Source of the DNA: Chitinophagaceae bacterium
GTDB lineage: Bacteria; Bacteroidota; Bacteroidia; Chitinophagales; Chitinophagaceae
Length of the DNA: 64,000 bases
Direction of reading: 5' to 3'
NCBI GenBank assembly: GCA_019638625.1
Contig: JAHBTK010000004.1
Span: 248,001 to 312,000, forward strand
A model generated the notes under the pieces. That model saw only the letters and a program-made list of their open reading frames with translations. It made no database searches and had not been told where the DNA came from. This document shows, piece after piece, positions 43,933-53,365 of the stretch (its first letter is position 1; the number at the start of each line of letters is the position of its first letter). The position numbers and the translations under genes are program-made.

Positions 43933-46415
43933 AACCTGCCATTTATACAGCTACGGACACTGTTTTCCGTTTGGGATTGCTGATCCTGTGTGCCAGCTTT
44001 ACCGTATTCTGCTTTCCTTTTATCCTGCCGGCCAATGAAGGGCTGTTCCTGGTGAACCTGCTTTTTACAGCCATGTATTTTGTAGCCTTACTGGTGCACG
44101 GAAAGCTCCGGAAGGGCCGGATGGGGCTGTATGCCATGTTCGTATTCCTGGCGATATTCCTTGTCAGCGCTTATGCACTGAACCGGGAGATGGAAGTGTT
44201 CAAAACTTCCACCGGCTGGTTGTCAGCCGTTCTCATCATATCCTGTATCAACCTCATCCTCTTTGCTTACAGGGAAAATATTTCTAAACCTGTGCAATAT
44301 CTCATGAGCTTTATCGCGGGCATTTCATTTGTACTATTTGGTTACCTGGCCATATACCTTATCCCCTTATATGCCTTGAGCGCCATCGGGGCCATCTTCC
44401 TGGGTATTTCCCTGCATAGCTTTGTTCCGCTGTTGTTTTGCATATACATCATTGTTTTATTTAGTAAGCTGGAAAAAGTATCAAAAAGCTATGTCCATTT
44501 CTTTTGGACAGGTTTTGCAGCAGCTTTGGTATCGCTGTTGATCTTTCTTACTGCCTGGGGATTTACGCTGAAAGCATTGAATAAAACAACCCATGCAGAC
44601 CTGCCCGGCTGGGTTGCCAAAGCGCAAAAACTAAGACCCGGGCCGGTAACAGAAAAGGTACTGAAAACTGATCTTGCTTACAGCATACCGAACGGGGATT
44701 TCTCCAACTTTCTGTGGTCTGTACCACGGAGAAATTTTGACGAAGAAATAAAGCACGACCCCATGGTCATGACCGCGGCATTGATTGGCGGTAAGCCTGC
44801 AATAGATGACACGGATAAAATAAAAATACTCAATACCATTTATGATGTACGGTACAACGCGGAGGAAAGGTATTGGTCGGGTACCGACCTGTCTACAACA
44901 AAAGTAGATACCCAGATTGAGATATGGCCGGATATCCGGATCGCATACACCGAAATGCAACTGGAGGTTTTTAACAGCCGGAAGAAGACCGGCTGGAGAA
45001 ATGATCAGCAGGAGGCGATCTATAGTTTTTACCTGCCCGAAGGAAGCGTAGTAACTTCCTTATCCCTGTGGATAGAAGGAAAAGAAGAAAAGGCCATACT
45101 CACCACTAAATCCAAAGCTGTTACTGCCTATAAAACCATCGTGGGTGTTGAAGTGAGGGATCCTTCGGTGGTACACAGGCAGGAAGGCAACAGGGTTTCC
45201 CTAAGAGTATTTCCCGTTATCAATGAAGAAAGCCGCCTGTTCAAAATAGGGGTCAGTTCTCCGCTGCTGCTGTCCGGTAATCAGTTGCAATATCATCCGG
45301 TATATTTTGACGGGCCGCCGGCGGCCCATGCCAAAGAAAAGACAGGCATCCGTTTTTCGACACCGGCTGTGTATGACCATATACCACGTGGCTTCAAAAA
45401 AATAGGCGGCGGGCTGGAAAGAGAAGGGAACTACACCGCCAACTGGCAACTGGACATTCCCAAAACAGATATCCGGCGCTCGACATTCAGCTCTCAGGAG
45501 ACAAACTACCGCGTGCAACCGGTTGGTAATATCCTGGAAACTGCAGATATCCAGGCAGCTTATCTTGATATAAATGCTTCCTGGACAACGACAGAATTCC
45601 GCAATGTGCTTACCCTGCTCCGGGGCAAAACGGTATTCGTTGCAGATGAGGCGCAACAAATAATATTCCTTAACGAAGAGAACAGGGAGCAGGTGTTCGC
45701 CTCTCTGAAAAGGAATGGCTTCAGCCTGTTCCCCTTCCACAAGGTGGAAGACCCTGACCATTCACTTGTGATCACCAAAAGCAGCGCCCTTTCTCCCTCC
45801 CTCGATGATCTTGACCAGACAAAATTCTTGCAGGAAATGAAAAACTGCTTTTCTGATGGCAGGCGTATCCGTTTATACAATATCGGCAGCGAGTTAAGTC
45901 TTTACCTGAAAACCCTGAAGGAATTTCGTTGCTTTTATTATGCAGGCGGCAATATCAACCGGCTACATGAGCTCGTCACCACGCGCCAGTTCCCCGCGCA
46001 GCGCGAAAAAGAGAACCAGGTGATTATTGATGCGGCAGAGATCATGATCGAAGCTTCAGATATACCGGCTGAAGACGCGAATGGTCCCGGTCACATCATG
46101 CGCCTGTTTGTCTATAATAATATTCTTAAGAACAATGGGGTGGCATTGTTGACGGACAGGTCGCTCGAAGACGAAGTGCTGGACGAGGCGCAAACTGCCT
46201 ATGTGGTATCACCCGTTTCCAGCCTGATCGTACTGGAAACACAAAAAGATTATGAGCGGTTCAATATAGAAGATAGTAAAAATGGGCTGAAAAATGCGGC
46301 CCTGCAGTCAAAAGGAGCAGTGCCGGAGCCTCATGAATGGGCGCTGATCATACTGGTCGGGCTGCTGCTCTATGTAAAATGGAAGCATGGTTTCACCTTA
46401 AAAGCTAATCGATGA
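43929..46415 (+). CDS. XrtN-system VIT-domain protein with C-terminal PEP-type sorting signal
   Basis: 828-residue membrane protein, the likely sole substrate of the adjacent exosortase. The first 220 residues have about eight helices (for example LGLLILCASFTVFCFPFIL and LMSFIAGISFVLFGYLAIYL). A vault/inter-alpha-trypsin (VIT) domain follows at about 335-445 (TEMQLEVFNSRKKTGWRN, YSFYLPEGSVVTSLSLWIEG), then a long beta-rich part. The C-terminus is a classical sorting signal: Pro-Glu-Pro (799-801), a hydrophobic helix WALIILVGLLLYVKW and a basic end (KHGFTLKANR). Its stop overlaps the exosortase start as ATGA. Confidence 0.88.
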   Translation: MKPAIYTATDTVFRLGLLILCASFTVFCFPFILPANEGLFLVNLLFTAMYFVALLVHGKLRKGRMGLYAMFVFLAIFLVSAYALNREMEVFKTSTGWLSAVLIISCINLILFAYRENISKPVQYLMSFIAGISFVLFGYLAIYLIPLYALSAIGAIFLGISLHSFVPLLFCIYIIVLFSKLEKVSKSYVHFFWTGFAAALVSLLIFLTAWGFTLKALNKTTHADLPGWVAKAQKLRPGPVTEKVLKTDLAYSIPNGDFSNFLWSVPRRNFDEEIKHDPMVMTAALIGGKPAIDDTDKIKILNTIYDVRYNAEERYWSGTDLSTTKVDTQIEIWPDIRIAYTEMQLEVFNSRKKTGWRNDQQEAIYSFYLPEGSVVTSLSLWIEGKEEKAILTTKSKAVTAYKTIVGVEVRDPSVVHRQEGNRVSLRVFPVINEESRLFKIGVSSPLLLSGNQLQYHPVYFDGPPAAHAKEKTGIRFSTPAVYDHIPRGFKKIGGGLEREGNYTANWQLDIPKTDIRRSTFSSQETNYRVQPVGNILETADIQAAYLDINASWTTTEFRNVLTLLRGKTVFVADEAQQIIFLNEENREQVFASLKRNGFSLFPFHKVEDPDHSLVITKSSALSPSLDDLDQTKFLQEMKNCFSDGRRIRLYNIGSELSLYLKTLKEFRCFYYAGGNINRLHELVTTRQFPAQREKENQVIIDAAEIMIEASDIPAEDANGPGHIMRLFVYNNILKNNGVALLTDRSLEDEVLDEAQTAYVVSPVSSLIVLETQKDYERFNIEDSKNGLKNAALQSKGAVPEPHEWALIILVGLLLYVKWKHGFTLKANR

Positions 46416-47773
46416 TCGCGTTACCTTTTACCCTGTCAAAAACAGGTGGCGCGTGGCGCGTATCGTTGCTGCTGTTACTGTACGCGGTACCGGCTGCTGT
46501 GCTGCTGAAAAATTATATCCGGTGGGATTCACCGGTTTTCCTGCTGGGCCTGCTCACACTTTTCATTACAACCGGTGAATGTACGGATCGTCCCGGCTCA
46601 CTGCGCTATGGCATAGCAGCCATGCTAACGGGCATTATTACCTGCTTCTTTCCCATAAAGACACTTTTTTTCTATTTCACTGCTTTCAGCATGTTTTATA
46701 TAGTGGAACGTTTACGGGGACACCTTAATTTTCTTTCTCTTGCTTCACTGGTGCTCCTGTCTCCGCTGTTCAGCCACTTTATCCTGCAGTTCGGCTTTAC
46801 CATACGGTTGTACCTGACAGCCTGCGCAGGCTTCCTTCTGAAGTTTATTGTTCCGGACACATTGGTGAGCGGTAATATCATCACAATGAATGGCGTGGAG
46901 TATGCCGTTGACCCGGCCTGTATGGGGCTTAACATGATGGTGACTTCTTTGATAAGCGGCGTCCTGCTTATTGCCCTCTTTCAGGAGAGGCGCGGGAAAC
47001 AACTCCATATTACAGCAATTATACTATCGTTACTATTAATTGTAACCCTGAATATCCTGTGTAATCTCATCCGGATAATGATATTGACATATTATAATAT
47101 CCTGCCTGGAAATACCCTGCATGATATTACCGGACTGATCTGTTTCCTGGTATATGTAATACTACCCGCCGGCTGGCTTATCAACCGGTTAACGGGGAAG
47201 GCGGCCATCCCGGACAAAAGACAGGCAACTGTACGAGGGTCGTACCGTGCTGCCATTCTTTTGCAGGTGCTGTTATTTTGTACGTTTTTGTCGGTCTGTA
47301 TCATCATGCAAAGAAGACCACCTGCCATTTCATTTAACTACCCGGTTGCTCCCGGGGAGTATTCCACTACTGTGCTGGCTGAAAAAGGAGTGTTTAAAAT
47401 GGAACATGAAAATGCGTTGGTGTATATAAAACCCATTCCCAATTGTTATACAGGAGAGCATCACCCTGTATTTTGCTGGACTGGAAGTGGTTATACATTT
47501 ACGAAAATAAAACTGAACGAAACAGCCGGCTTCCGGTTTTACACAGCACAACTGGAGAAGGAAAAAGACCTCCTGTATACTGCATGGTGGTACGATAATG
47601 GCTATAGAAATACAACAGAACAATGGCAATGGAGATGGGATATGTTAAAAGGAAATGAACCTTATGCCTTGATAAACATTACAACTGCTACGGAACAGGA
47701 ACTGGAGAAAGAGATACATCGATTTAATCAGTCGGTAACGCTCAAAGAGCTATGGAACAGGGAGCAGCGATAA
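46412..47773 (+). CDS. xrtN: exosortase N with fused EpsI-like C-terminal domain
   Basis: 453-residue transpeptidase-like membrane enzyme that recognises and cleaves PEP-type sorting signals. The exosortase core has eight or more helices and the expected catalytic residues: Cys170 (DPACMGLNMM), Arg221 (CNLIRIMILTYY) and His237 (LHDITGLICFLVY). After about residue 290 a soluble domain follows (PIPNCYTGEHHPVFCWTGSG) resembling the EpsI domain that accompanies other exosortases. Translation is coupled to the substrate gene. One-enzyme, one-substrate pairing is described for XrtN (family knowledge). Confidence 0.9.
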   Translation: MIALPFTLSKTGGAWRVSLLLLLYAVPAAVLLKNYIRWDSPVFLLGLLTLFITTGECTDRPGSLRYGIAAMLTGIITCFFPIKTLFFYFTAFSMFYIVERLRGHLNFLSLASLVLLSPLFSHFILQFGFTIRLYLTACAGFLLKFIVPDTLVSGNIITMNGVEYAVDPACMGLNMMVTSLISGVLLIALFQERRGKQLHITAIILSLLLIVTLNILCNLIRIMILTYYNILPGNTLHDITGLICFLVYVILPAGWLINRLTGKAAIPDKRQATVRGSYRAAILLQVLLFCTFLSVCIIMQRRPPAISFNYPVAPGEYSTTVLAEKGVFKMEHENALVYIKPIPNCYTGEHHPVFCWTGSGYTFTKIKLNETAGFRFYTAQLEKEKDLLYTAWWYDNGYRNTTEQWQWRWDMLKGNEPYALINITTATEQELEKEIHRFNQSVTLKELWNREQR

Positions 47774-47872
47774 ACGGCTTATTGTAGCAGTAGCAAAGAC
47801 CTATCCCACAACGGAAGGCTGCATCACCTGCGGGTGCGCTTCCGGTAATTTATACAGGTAAAATACACTTAT

Positions 47873-48637
47873 ATGAAATACTTTGTATCAGAGGACTCCA
47901 TTGTCAGAAAAATCTGGGGCAAGGCAGATACCGTATTGTTCATCTTCGCCGGAGCCTCTGCGGAATTTGCTTTGAATAAATCTGTAGACTGGTTATATTT
48001 TACGGGCAAAATACCATCGGACCCTATTGGTCGTTTGTTCTCTACCGTTAGCTTTGCACGCAATATCATTTTCTCCGATATGCAGCAGGCTATCCATACA
48101 ATTGACCGTATGAACAGCATTCACGGATCAGTTGAAAAAGCCAGGGGAAGTAAAATTCCTGCTCATGCATTCAGGGATGTGCTGTTTATGCTGATACACT
48201 ATTCCATTGCTTCATACGAGTTGCTGGAAAGAAAGCTGAGTACGGACGAAAAAGAAGAAGTGGTGAACGTATTTACCCGTGTAGGCAGAAGAATGGAGAT
48301 AGAACAACTGCCAACCGATTACGCCAGTTGGAAGGGAATGTATATATTACATTTATCCAACAACCTGGAAAGAAGTAACTATACGGACGACTTATATGCA
48401 CAGTACAAAAAACATCTTGGAATATTCAGGTATTACATTTTACTGAATGTACAATGGATGATCGCGTCTGCCAAAGTAAAAAACCTGCTTCGGTTGAAAA
48501 GAACCACCTTTTTTTCAGGAGTTATACCGTTCTACAAACTATGCAAAACCATCAAACTGGACGGTTTTCTTAAAAGTTTGTTATTGCCTCCGGCGTATAA
48601 AGATGAAGTAAAAAAAATGGATATATATCCTGCATAA
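47873..48637 (+). CDS. DUF2236 / MpaB-type oxygenase-like protein
   Basis: 254-residue protein matching the DUF2236 family (MpaB and rubber oxygenase Lcp-like helical haem domain). Family-like stretches: IVRKIWGKADTVLFIFAGAS, PIGRLFSTVSFARNIIFSDM, HAFRDVLFMLIHYSIASYEL and RRMEIEQLPTDYASWKGMYI. His175/His-type haem ligand positions are not certain from sequence alone. It begins 99 bases after xrtN with no clear terminator between, so cotranscription is possible but not required. Confidence 0.75.
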   Translation: MKYFVSEDSIVRKIWGKADTVLFIFAGASAEFALNKSVDWLYFTGKIPSDPIGRLFSTVSFARNIIFSDMQQAIHTIDRMNSIHGSVEKARGSKIPAHAFRDVLFMLIHYSIASYELLERKLSTDEKEEVVNVFTRVGRRMEIEQLPTDYASWKGMYILHLSNNLERSNYTDDLYAQYKKHLGIFRYYILLNVQWMIASAKVKNLLRLKRTTFFSGVIPFYKLCKTIKLDGFLKSLLLPPAYKDEVKKMDIYPA

Positions 48638-48656
48638 GCTCCTCCTGAAACAGGAT

Positions 48657-48685
48657 CCCTGGAGAATTCAGAAACTTCTCCAGGG
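48657..48685. repeat. 10-bp stem-loop between convergent genes
   Basis: CCCTGGAGAA (48657-48666) pairs exactly with TTCTCCAGGG (48676-48685) around nine bases. It is followed by A, not T, on the plus strand, so it is not a typical terminator for either gene but may protect or attenuate transcripts at this convergence. Confidence 0.4.
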
Positions 48686-48803
48686 AAAAAAGTTAGGATT
48701 GGATTTAGAAAACGGGTGATTTGTAAATAAATAATTTACAGGATGTTATAAGCAATGTATAAAAAATCATTCTTATCGGCATCCTGTACCTACCTGCTTG
48801 CAC

Positions 48804-49988
48804 TTATTGTTGAAATACCACCCGTCCCCGGATCATTGTCAAATTTACCCTGATGTCTTCATCAAAAATCACTATGTCAGCGTCCATCCCCTTACCAAGG
48901 ACGCCTTTTTTATCTGTCACGCCGGCTATCCGGGCAGGTGTAGCGGATATCATCTGCACAGCCGTATGTAAAGGAACACCTGCCGTACGGATCATTGTAC
49001 GTACCAGGCGGTCTGCTGTTGCCACACTACCTGCAAACGCGGTACGGTCAGGCAGCTTGGCCACACCATCTTCCACTATCACCTTCAGTCCGTTCTCCTT
49101 GTTTCCTAATACGCTTTCTCCTTCGGGCATGGCGGCTGCCCTCATCGCGTCTGTGATCAATGCGGTCTTTTCAGGTCCCTTTATCTTCATGATCAGTTGC
49201 AGCAGGGGAGCAGGCAAATGCACGCCGTCCGCAATGATCTCTACATCCATCTCATCAATCAGGTAACCGGCTTCTACCACACCCGCATACCGGTAGGCAT
49301 TCCGGCGGGTTACCCCACTCATGGCCGAATAGAAATGAGTAGCCAGCGTATACCCTTCCTTAAATGCCGCCAGCGCTTCCTCATAAACAGCATTAGTATG
49401 TGCAATAGCCGGCAATATGCCCTGCGATTTCAAAAATCTCCCGAACTCTATGGCGCCTTTCAATTCCGGCGCCGCGCTCCACCTTTTTATGGAGCGGGTA
49501 TGAGAGAGTATTTCCTTATATTCTTCCGGGTCAGGGTCCCGTATATACCTCGGATCCTGGGCGCCCCGCTGGTTCATGGCAAAATAAGGGCCCTCAAGAT
49601 GCAACCCGAGGAACTGGGAACCGTTCGTGTTTTTGTCCTTTGCCGCATCATAAGTAAGCACGGACTGGATAATGCCCTGCCTGTCACTGGTCAGGGTAGT
49701 GGGCCACATGGCCGTTGTGCCAAAGCGGGCATGGGTCTCTGCAATAGCAAGATAGGCTTCTACCGTATTATCCATAAAATCATGCCCCCCGCCTCCGTGC
49801 ACATGAATATCAATGAACCCCGGGGAAATATAACCACCCTCAGCATCAATTTCCAACGCATCCGCCACTTCTATGTTCCGGTCACTAATATCCAGTATGG
49901 TTTCACCGTCTACCAGTATTGAGCCTTCCTGTATACCCTGTGGAGTAATTATCTTACCGTTGTGAATCTTTGTATAGCGGGTTGACAT
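48804..49988 (-). CDS. nagA: N-acetylglucosamine-6-phosphate deacetylase
   Basis: Removes acetate from GlcNAc 6-phosphate, giving glucosamine 6-phosphate for glycolysis or cell-wall recycling. The 394-residue amidohydrolase shows PGFIDIHVHGGGGHDFMD (metal His), LGLHLEGPYFAMNQRGAQDP, AIAHTNAVYEEALAAFKEGY, LATHFYSAMSG, IIADGVHLPAPLLQLIM, LITDAMRAA and TPARIAGVTDKKGVLGKGMD. Lone gene; no nagB in the window. Confidence 0.94.
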   Translation of the reverse strand: MSTRYTKIHNGKIITPQGIQEGSILVDGETILDISDRNIEVADALEIDAEGGYISPGFIDIHVHGGGGHDFMDNTVEAYLAIAETHARFGTTAMWPTTLTSDRQGIIQSVLTYDAAKDKNTNGSQFLGLHLEGPYFAMNQRGAQDPRYIRDPDPEEYKEILSHTRSIKRWSAAPELKGAIEFGRFLKSQGILPAIAHTNAVYEEALAAFKEGYTLATHFYSAMSGVTRRNAYRYAGVVEAGYLIDEMDVEIIADGVHLPAPLLQLIMKIKGPEKTALITDAMRAAAMPEGESVLGNKENGLKVIVEDGVAKLPDRTAFAGSVATADRLVRTMIRTAGVPLHTAVQMISATPARIAGVTDKKGVLGKGMDADIVIFDEDIRVNLTMIRGRVVFQQ

Positions 49989-50022
49989 AGCTTGATCATT
50001 GTTTTTAATAATATGGTCAATA

Positions 50023-50055
50023 TAATAAAAAACAGGCAGTAAAATACCGCCTGTT
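50023..50055 (-). terminator. terminator of the glutathione peroxidase gene
   Basis: On the minus strand AACAGGCGGTA (50055-50045) pairs with TACTGCCTGTT (50041-50031), one mismatch, loop TTT, then TTTTATTATA. It begins 26 bases after the stop. Confidence 0.7.
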
Positions 50056-50080
50056 CCATTTATCTGTTATTGCAGCAACC

Positions 50081-50593
50081 TTAGTTAAGGTACTTCAATA
50101 CTTCTTCATCCATAGGTTTGGTCCTGCTGGAAAAAACAGTTACCAACTGCCCGTTTTCATCCACCAGGAACTTGGTAAAATTCCACTTGATGGGATCTTT
50201 TATTCCTTTTTTTTCCGCTTCTTCTACCAGGTACTTAAACAGCGGGTGAATATCTTTACCCTTCACGGAAATCTTTGCCGCCATCGGAAATGACACTCCG
50301 TAGTTTTTTTCACAAAATTCTTTTATTTCCGAGTTGGTACCGGGCTCCTGGTGCATAAAATTATTTGCCGGGAACCCTATCACAACCAACTTGTCTTTGT
50401 ATGTTTTATACAGGGTCTCCAGGTCTTTATATTGCGGAGTAAGTCCGCATTTGGATGCGGTATTGACGATCAATACCTTTTTTCCTTTATAAGCAGACAG
50501 GTCCAATGCACCTCCTTCAAGGGAATCAACCTTAAAATCATAAATGGATGAAGCTATTGTAAAAAATATAGCTATCGTGAATAGACGAATCAT
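50081..50593 (-). CDS. glutathione peroxidase family protein (exported, Cys type)
   Basis: 170-residue thiol peroxidase that reduces hydroperoxides using thioredoxin or glutathione. Signal-like N-terminus (LFTIAIFFTIASSIYDF), then VNTASKCGLTPQYKDLETLY with the peroxidatic Cys, VIGFPANNFMHQEPG with the Gln/Asn of the tetrad, and IKWNFTKFLVDENGQLV. It is a non-selenium enzyme with its own terminator; export is inferred from the N-terminal hydrophobic segment. Confidence 0.9.
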   Translation of the reverse strand: MIRLFTIAIFFTIASSIYDFKVDSLEGGALDLSAYKGKKVLIVNTASKCGLTPQYKDLETLYKTYKDKLVVIGFPANNFMHQEPGTNSEIKEFCEKNYGVSFPMAAKISVKGKDIHPLFKYLVEEAEKKGIKDPIKWNFTKFLVDENGQLVTVFSSRTKPMDEEVLKYLN

Positions 50594-50711
50594 ATGCTGT
50601 ATTTAATAGTGAATATTAATTAACACTACAAATTTGGTGCAAAAAATCAAATTAAGAGAATCTTATTTGACCGTACCATTGAAGAATAAGTGCCTGCAAA
50701 AACAACCGTTC

Positions 50712-51674
50712 CTATTTGGGAGCTATCCAGGTTATTGCATTCACGAGCAATTGCAGCACCCATCTTTCTTTAAAGATGGGATATGTTTCATGACCGGGTC
50801 TGAAATAAAATATGTTTCCTTTCCCCAGCTTCCATAGGAGAACTGAACGAAACCAGTTCCCGTCTTCCCAGTATTCTTCCATCAGCAATTCGTCCGGGGC
50901 CGGCACGTGAAATGGCTCTCCATACATTTCAGTTTGCGATAAGGAGAGCTGATCCGGAAGTCCTTCCAGTACGGGATGCCACTTTATTTTTTTCAGGATA
51001 CTGGGTTTACCATCATTAGCAACACCCGGAAAACAACAATTAGGCAAATGAACCGTCAGTTTACGACTGCCATCCGGGAACTTACGAACTTCGGTATAAG
51101 GAGATATTCTGTCGGTTGGTAAAGGCAGGGCCTTTCTCAGTTCCGGCTGTACAAACCTTACATCTTCCTCCCTGACTGTTTTATCAGCAAATACATTTAA
51201 ACGGGTAACCTCATTCATAGCTTCCGTAAACGGATTGGACCAATGCGCTGAGTGTAATCCTATAAATGCCAGCTTCCCGGCGCTGATCAGTTGTACGATC
51301 TCCCTGCTCTTCTCAATACTTACCTCCCCATGACGCAAATGCCCCCACCAGATCAAAACATCTGTGCTGCTGAGCGCCTTTGTCGATATACCCTGATCTG
51401 TATCATCCAGCGCGGCGCTGATGACCTCAAAACGGCTGTCTTTTTTCAGCTCACCGGCAATATGATTACCTAAAAAGTCGCCATAGGTTTCCTTTGCAAC
51501 CGGTTGTCTTTCATCCCACACCAGTACTCTTATCTTTTTATGGTTTGAGGAAGCCGGAAGTGTTGCCGGGAGCACGCTCCCGACCGCGAAAGCCGTAGTC
51601 GCTTTAATAAAAGACCTTCTGTTGGTCACCTGGTGTAATTTTAATTTACGAAATACCAGACTATTCAGATTCAT
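50712..51674 (-). CDS. ThuA-like (trehalose-utilisation) domain protein with TAT signal
   Basis: 320-residue exported protein. A twin-arginine signal is visible (NRRSFIKATTAFAVGSVLPA). The ThuA domain with class I amidotransferase-like fold follows: VLVWDERQPVAKETYGDFLG, LIWWGHLRHGEVS, GKLAFIGLHSAHWSNPFTEA, EMYGEPFHVPAPDELL and FYFRPGHETYPIF. Function of ThuA proteins is mostly unknown; they often occur with sugar oxidation genes. The start overlaps the preceding cyclophilin gene by 14 bases, so the two are coupled. Confidence 0.85.
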   Translation of the reverse strand: MNLNSLVFRKLKLHQVTNRRSFIKATTAFAVGSVLPATLPASSNHKKIRVLVWDERQPVAKETYGDFLGNHIAGELKKDSRFEVISAALDDTDQGISTKALSSTDVLIWWGHLRHGEVSIEKSREIVQLISAGKLAFIGLHSAHWSNPFTEAMNEVTRLNVFADKTVREEDVRFVQPELRKALPLPTDRISPYTEVRKFPDGSRKLTVHLPNCCFPGVANDGKPSILKKIKWHPVLEGLPDQLSLSQTEMYGEPFHVPAPDELLMEEYWEDGNWFRSVLLWKLGKGNIFYFRPGHETYPIFKERWVLQLLVNAITWIAPK

Positions 51675-52287
51675 GCTTCACCCTCCGGATGTTCAGGATG
51701 GTAACCGACGGCATAAACCGCTGCTGGTGTTCCGGCTGATGAAATATCCGGTCCACGGTTGCCATGCCTTCCACTACTTTACCGAAAGCTGCATATCCCT
51801 GCCCGTCGTGATTATTGGCGCCCCCAAAATCAAAACCCGGTTCATCCTCTACACAAATAAAGAATTCGGAGGATGCAGTGCCGGGATCATTTCTTGCCAT
51901 TGAAATGATCCCCCGCTTATGAAGTACGCCCGTTTGGCTGGTAGGTTCGTGCGGTATCAATGGAAACTTTTCCTTGATATCCGGATTTGCCTCCCACACG
52001 CCCCCCTGTATCAAATAGGAGTGCGGGGATCCTGTTACCTGGTTGTCCCGTCTTAATATACGGTAGAAAGAACAGTTCCTGAAATACCCTGAATCAATGT
52101 TTTGCAGGAAAGCCTCCGCAGTAGCAGGCGCTTTATCCGGGTACAGCTTCAGTTTTATATCCCCGAACTTTGTTTCTATCACCACCAGTTGATCACTATA
52201 TCCTTTGGGAGCACAACCGGGCAGTACCCACATCATCACACAACAGGTAATGAAAATTATTCCCGGATGAAAACAGTTATGTTTCAT
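51661..52287 (-). CDS. peptidyl-prolyl cis-trans isomerase, cyclophilin type, lipoprotein
   Basis: 208-residue lipoprotein that catalyses prolyl isomerisation in the cell envelope. The lipobox is WVLPGC with Cys25. The cyclophilin domain shows VIETKFGDIKLKLYPDKAPA, FYRILRRDNQVTG, YLIQGGVW, KRGIISMARNDPGTASSEFF and GYAAFGKVVEGMATVDRI. Insertions around 90-110 are longer than in PpiB. It overlaps the downstream ThuA gene by 14 bases. Confidence 0.92.
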   Translation of the reverse strand: MKHNCFHPGIIFITCCVMMWVLPGCAPKGYSDQLVVIETKFGDIKLKLYPDKAPATAEAFLQNIDSGYFRNCSFYRILRRDNQVTGSPHSYLIQGGVWEANPDIKEKFPLIPHEPTSQTGVLHKRGIISMARNDPGTASSEFFICVEDEPGFDFGGANNHDGQGYAAFGKVVEGMATVDRIFHQPEHQQRFMPSVTILNIRRVKHESE

Positions 52288-52352
52288 ATAAGCAAATGTA
52301 TTCCCATTATTTCAAACAGGCAGCCGTATTTATTTATTGCATTTAGCCACTG

Positions 52353-53213
52353 TTATTTTACCGCGTGGAGGGTTTGATATTTCTTGGGGGTAAGGCGGGT
52401 GATGGATTTAAACTGCTGATTAAAATTAGAAAGGTTCTGGAAACCGCTTTGATAACATACTTCGGCAACGGACATTTTTTCATTGATCAGCAATTTGCAG
52501 GCATACCCGATCTTAAGCTCTATTACAAACTGCGTATACGACTTACGGGTACGGCTTTTAAAATAACGGCTAAAAGCGGTTGGGCTCATATTCGCAACCA
52601 ACGCTGCCCTGGAAAGACTTACATCCTCCTGGAAATTATTCATGATATATTCATACACCCGTTTCAGGCGATCCGAGTCCGTATAGTGAATGGAATTGGT
52701 AAACCCTTCCGAGCAAAGTTCTTCAAGACAAGCTGTTTCAGAAAGCATCTTTAATACATCCAGCAGTTTCAAAACCCGTTCGGCGCCATCAGCTTCTTCG
52801 ATGCTTCTCATAATGCCGGCAACGGCTTTCGCTACCGGCGCCCCAATTTTAAGTCCCCTGGCCGACCGCTCCAGTAAACGTTTCATTTTATACATTTCCG
52901 GAAGACTGAAAAAAGATGCTCCCAAAAAATCCTCTACGAAATGAATGACCAGCGCTTCTGATATTCCCTTCCTCTTGTTTTCATCATTTCGCCAGGTATG
53001 CGGCAGGTTTTTCCCTATAAAAACAAGATCGCCCGGACTGAACCGTTCTATATGGTCGCCCACCATGCGGCTGCCACTGCTTTTTTCTATGAGTGTCAGT
53101 TCGTATTCTTCATGAAAATGCCATATCCCGGGAAAGTGGTCGTCATAAGAATAGCGATTGATGCTGAACGATGCTTTTTGAGGAACGTTTACTTTTATCA
53201 GAAGTGGTTGCAT
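52353..53213 (-). CDS. AraC-family transcriptional regulator
   Basis: 286-residue regulator with an N-terminal cupin (about 20-95: GIWHFHEEYELTLIEKSSGS, FSPGDLVFIGKNLPHTW) and C-terminal double helix-turn-helix (about 190-285: EDVSLSRAALVANMSPTAFS, then KMSVAEVCYQSGFQNLSNFN). The cupin suggests binding of a small sugar or sugar acid. An upstream ATG (53231) adds six residues; the later start matches relatives. It is the nearest regulator to the minus-strand sugar cluster and its probable controller. Confidence 0.9.
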   Translation of the reverse strand: MQPLLIKVNVPQKASFSINRYSYDDHFPGIWHFHEEYELTLIEKSSGSRMVGDHIERFSPGDLVFIGKNLPHTWRNDENKRKGISEALVIHFVEDFLGASFFSLPEMYKMKRLLERSARGLKIGAPVAKAVAGIMRSIEEADGAERVLKLLDVLKMLSETACLEELCSEGFTNSIHYTDSDRLKRVYEYIMNNFQEDVSLSRAALVANMSPTAFSRYFKSRTRKSYTQFVIELKIGYACKLLINEKMSVAEVCYQSGFQNLSNFNQQFKSITRLTPKKYQTLHAVK

Positions 53214-53365
53214 ACAGAAAATCAACTCCAATATTAAGCATTAAATCGATAGGGAGTTGTTGTTCGCAAAAAACCGGCAATGTTATCCTTTATTTTTTCC
53301 TTTTTTTAAAGAAATATTAACTATGAGATCCTCCTGAAAATATTCACCCGGGTATCCCTCCCGCA

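Noticed and set aside
48657..48685. Stem-loop as terminator for nagA or the DUF2236 gene
   Set aside because: The stem is strong, but neither strand has a T-run after it, so it is listed only as a stem-loop.
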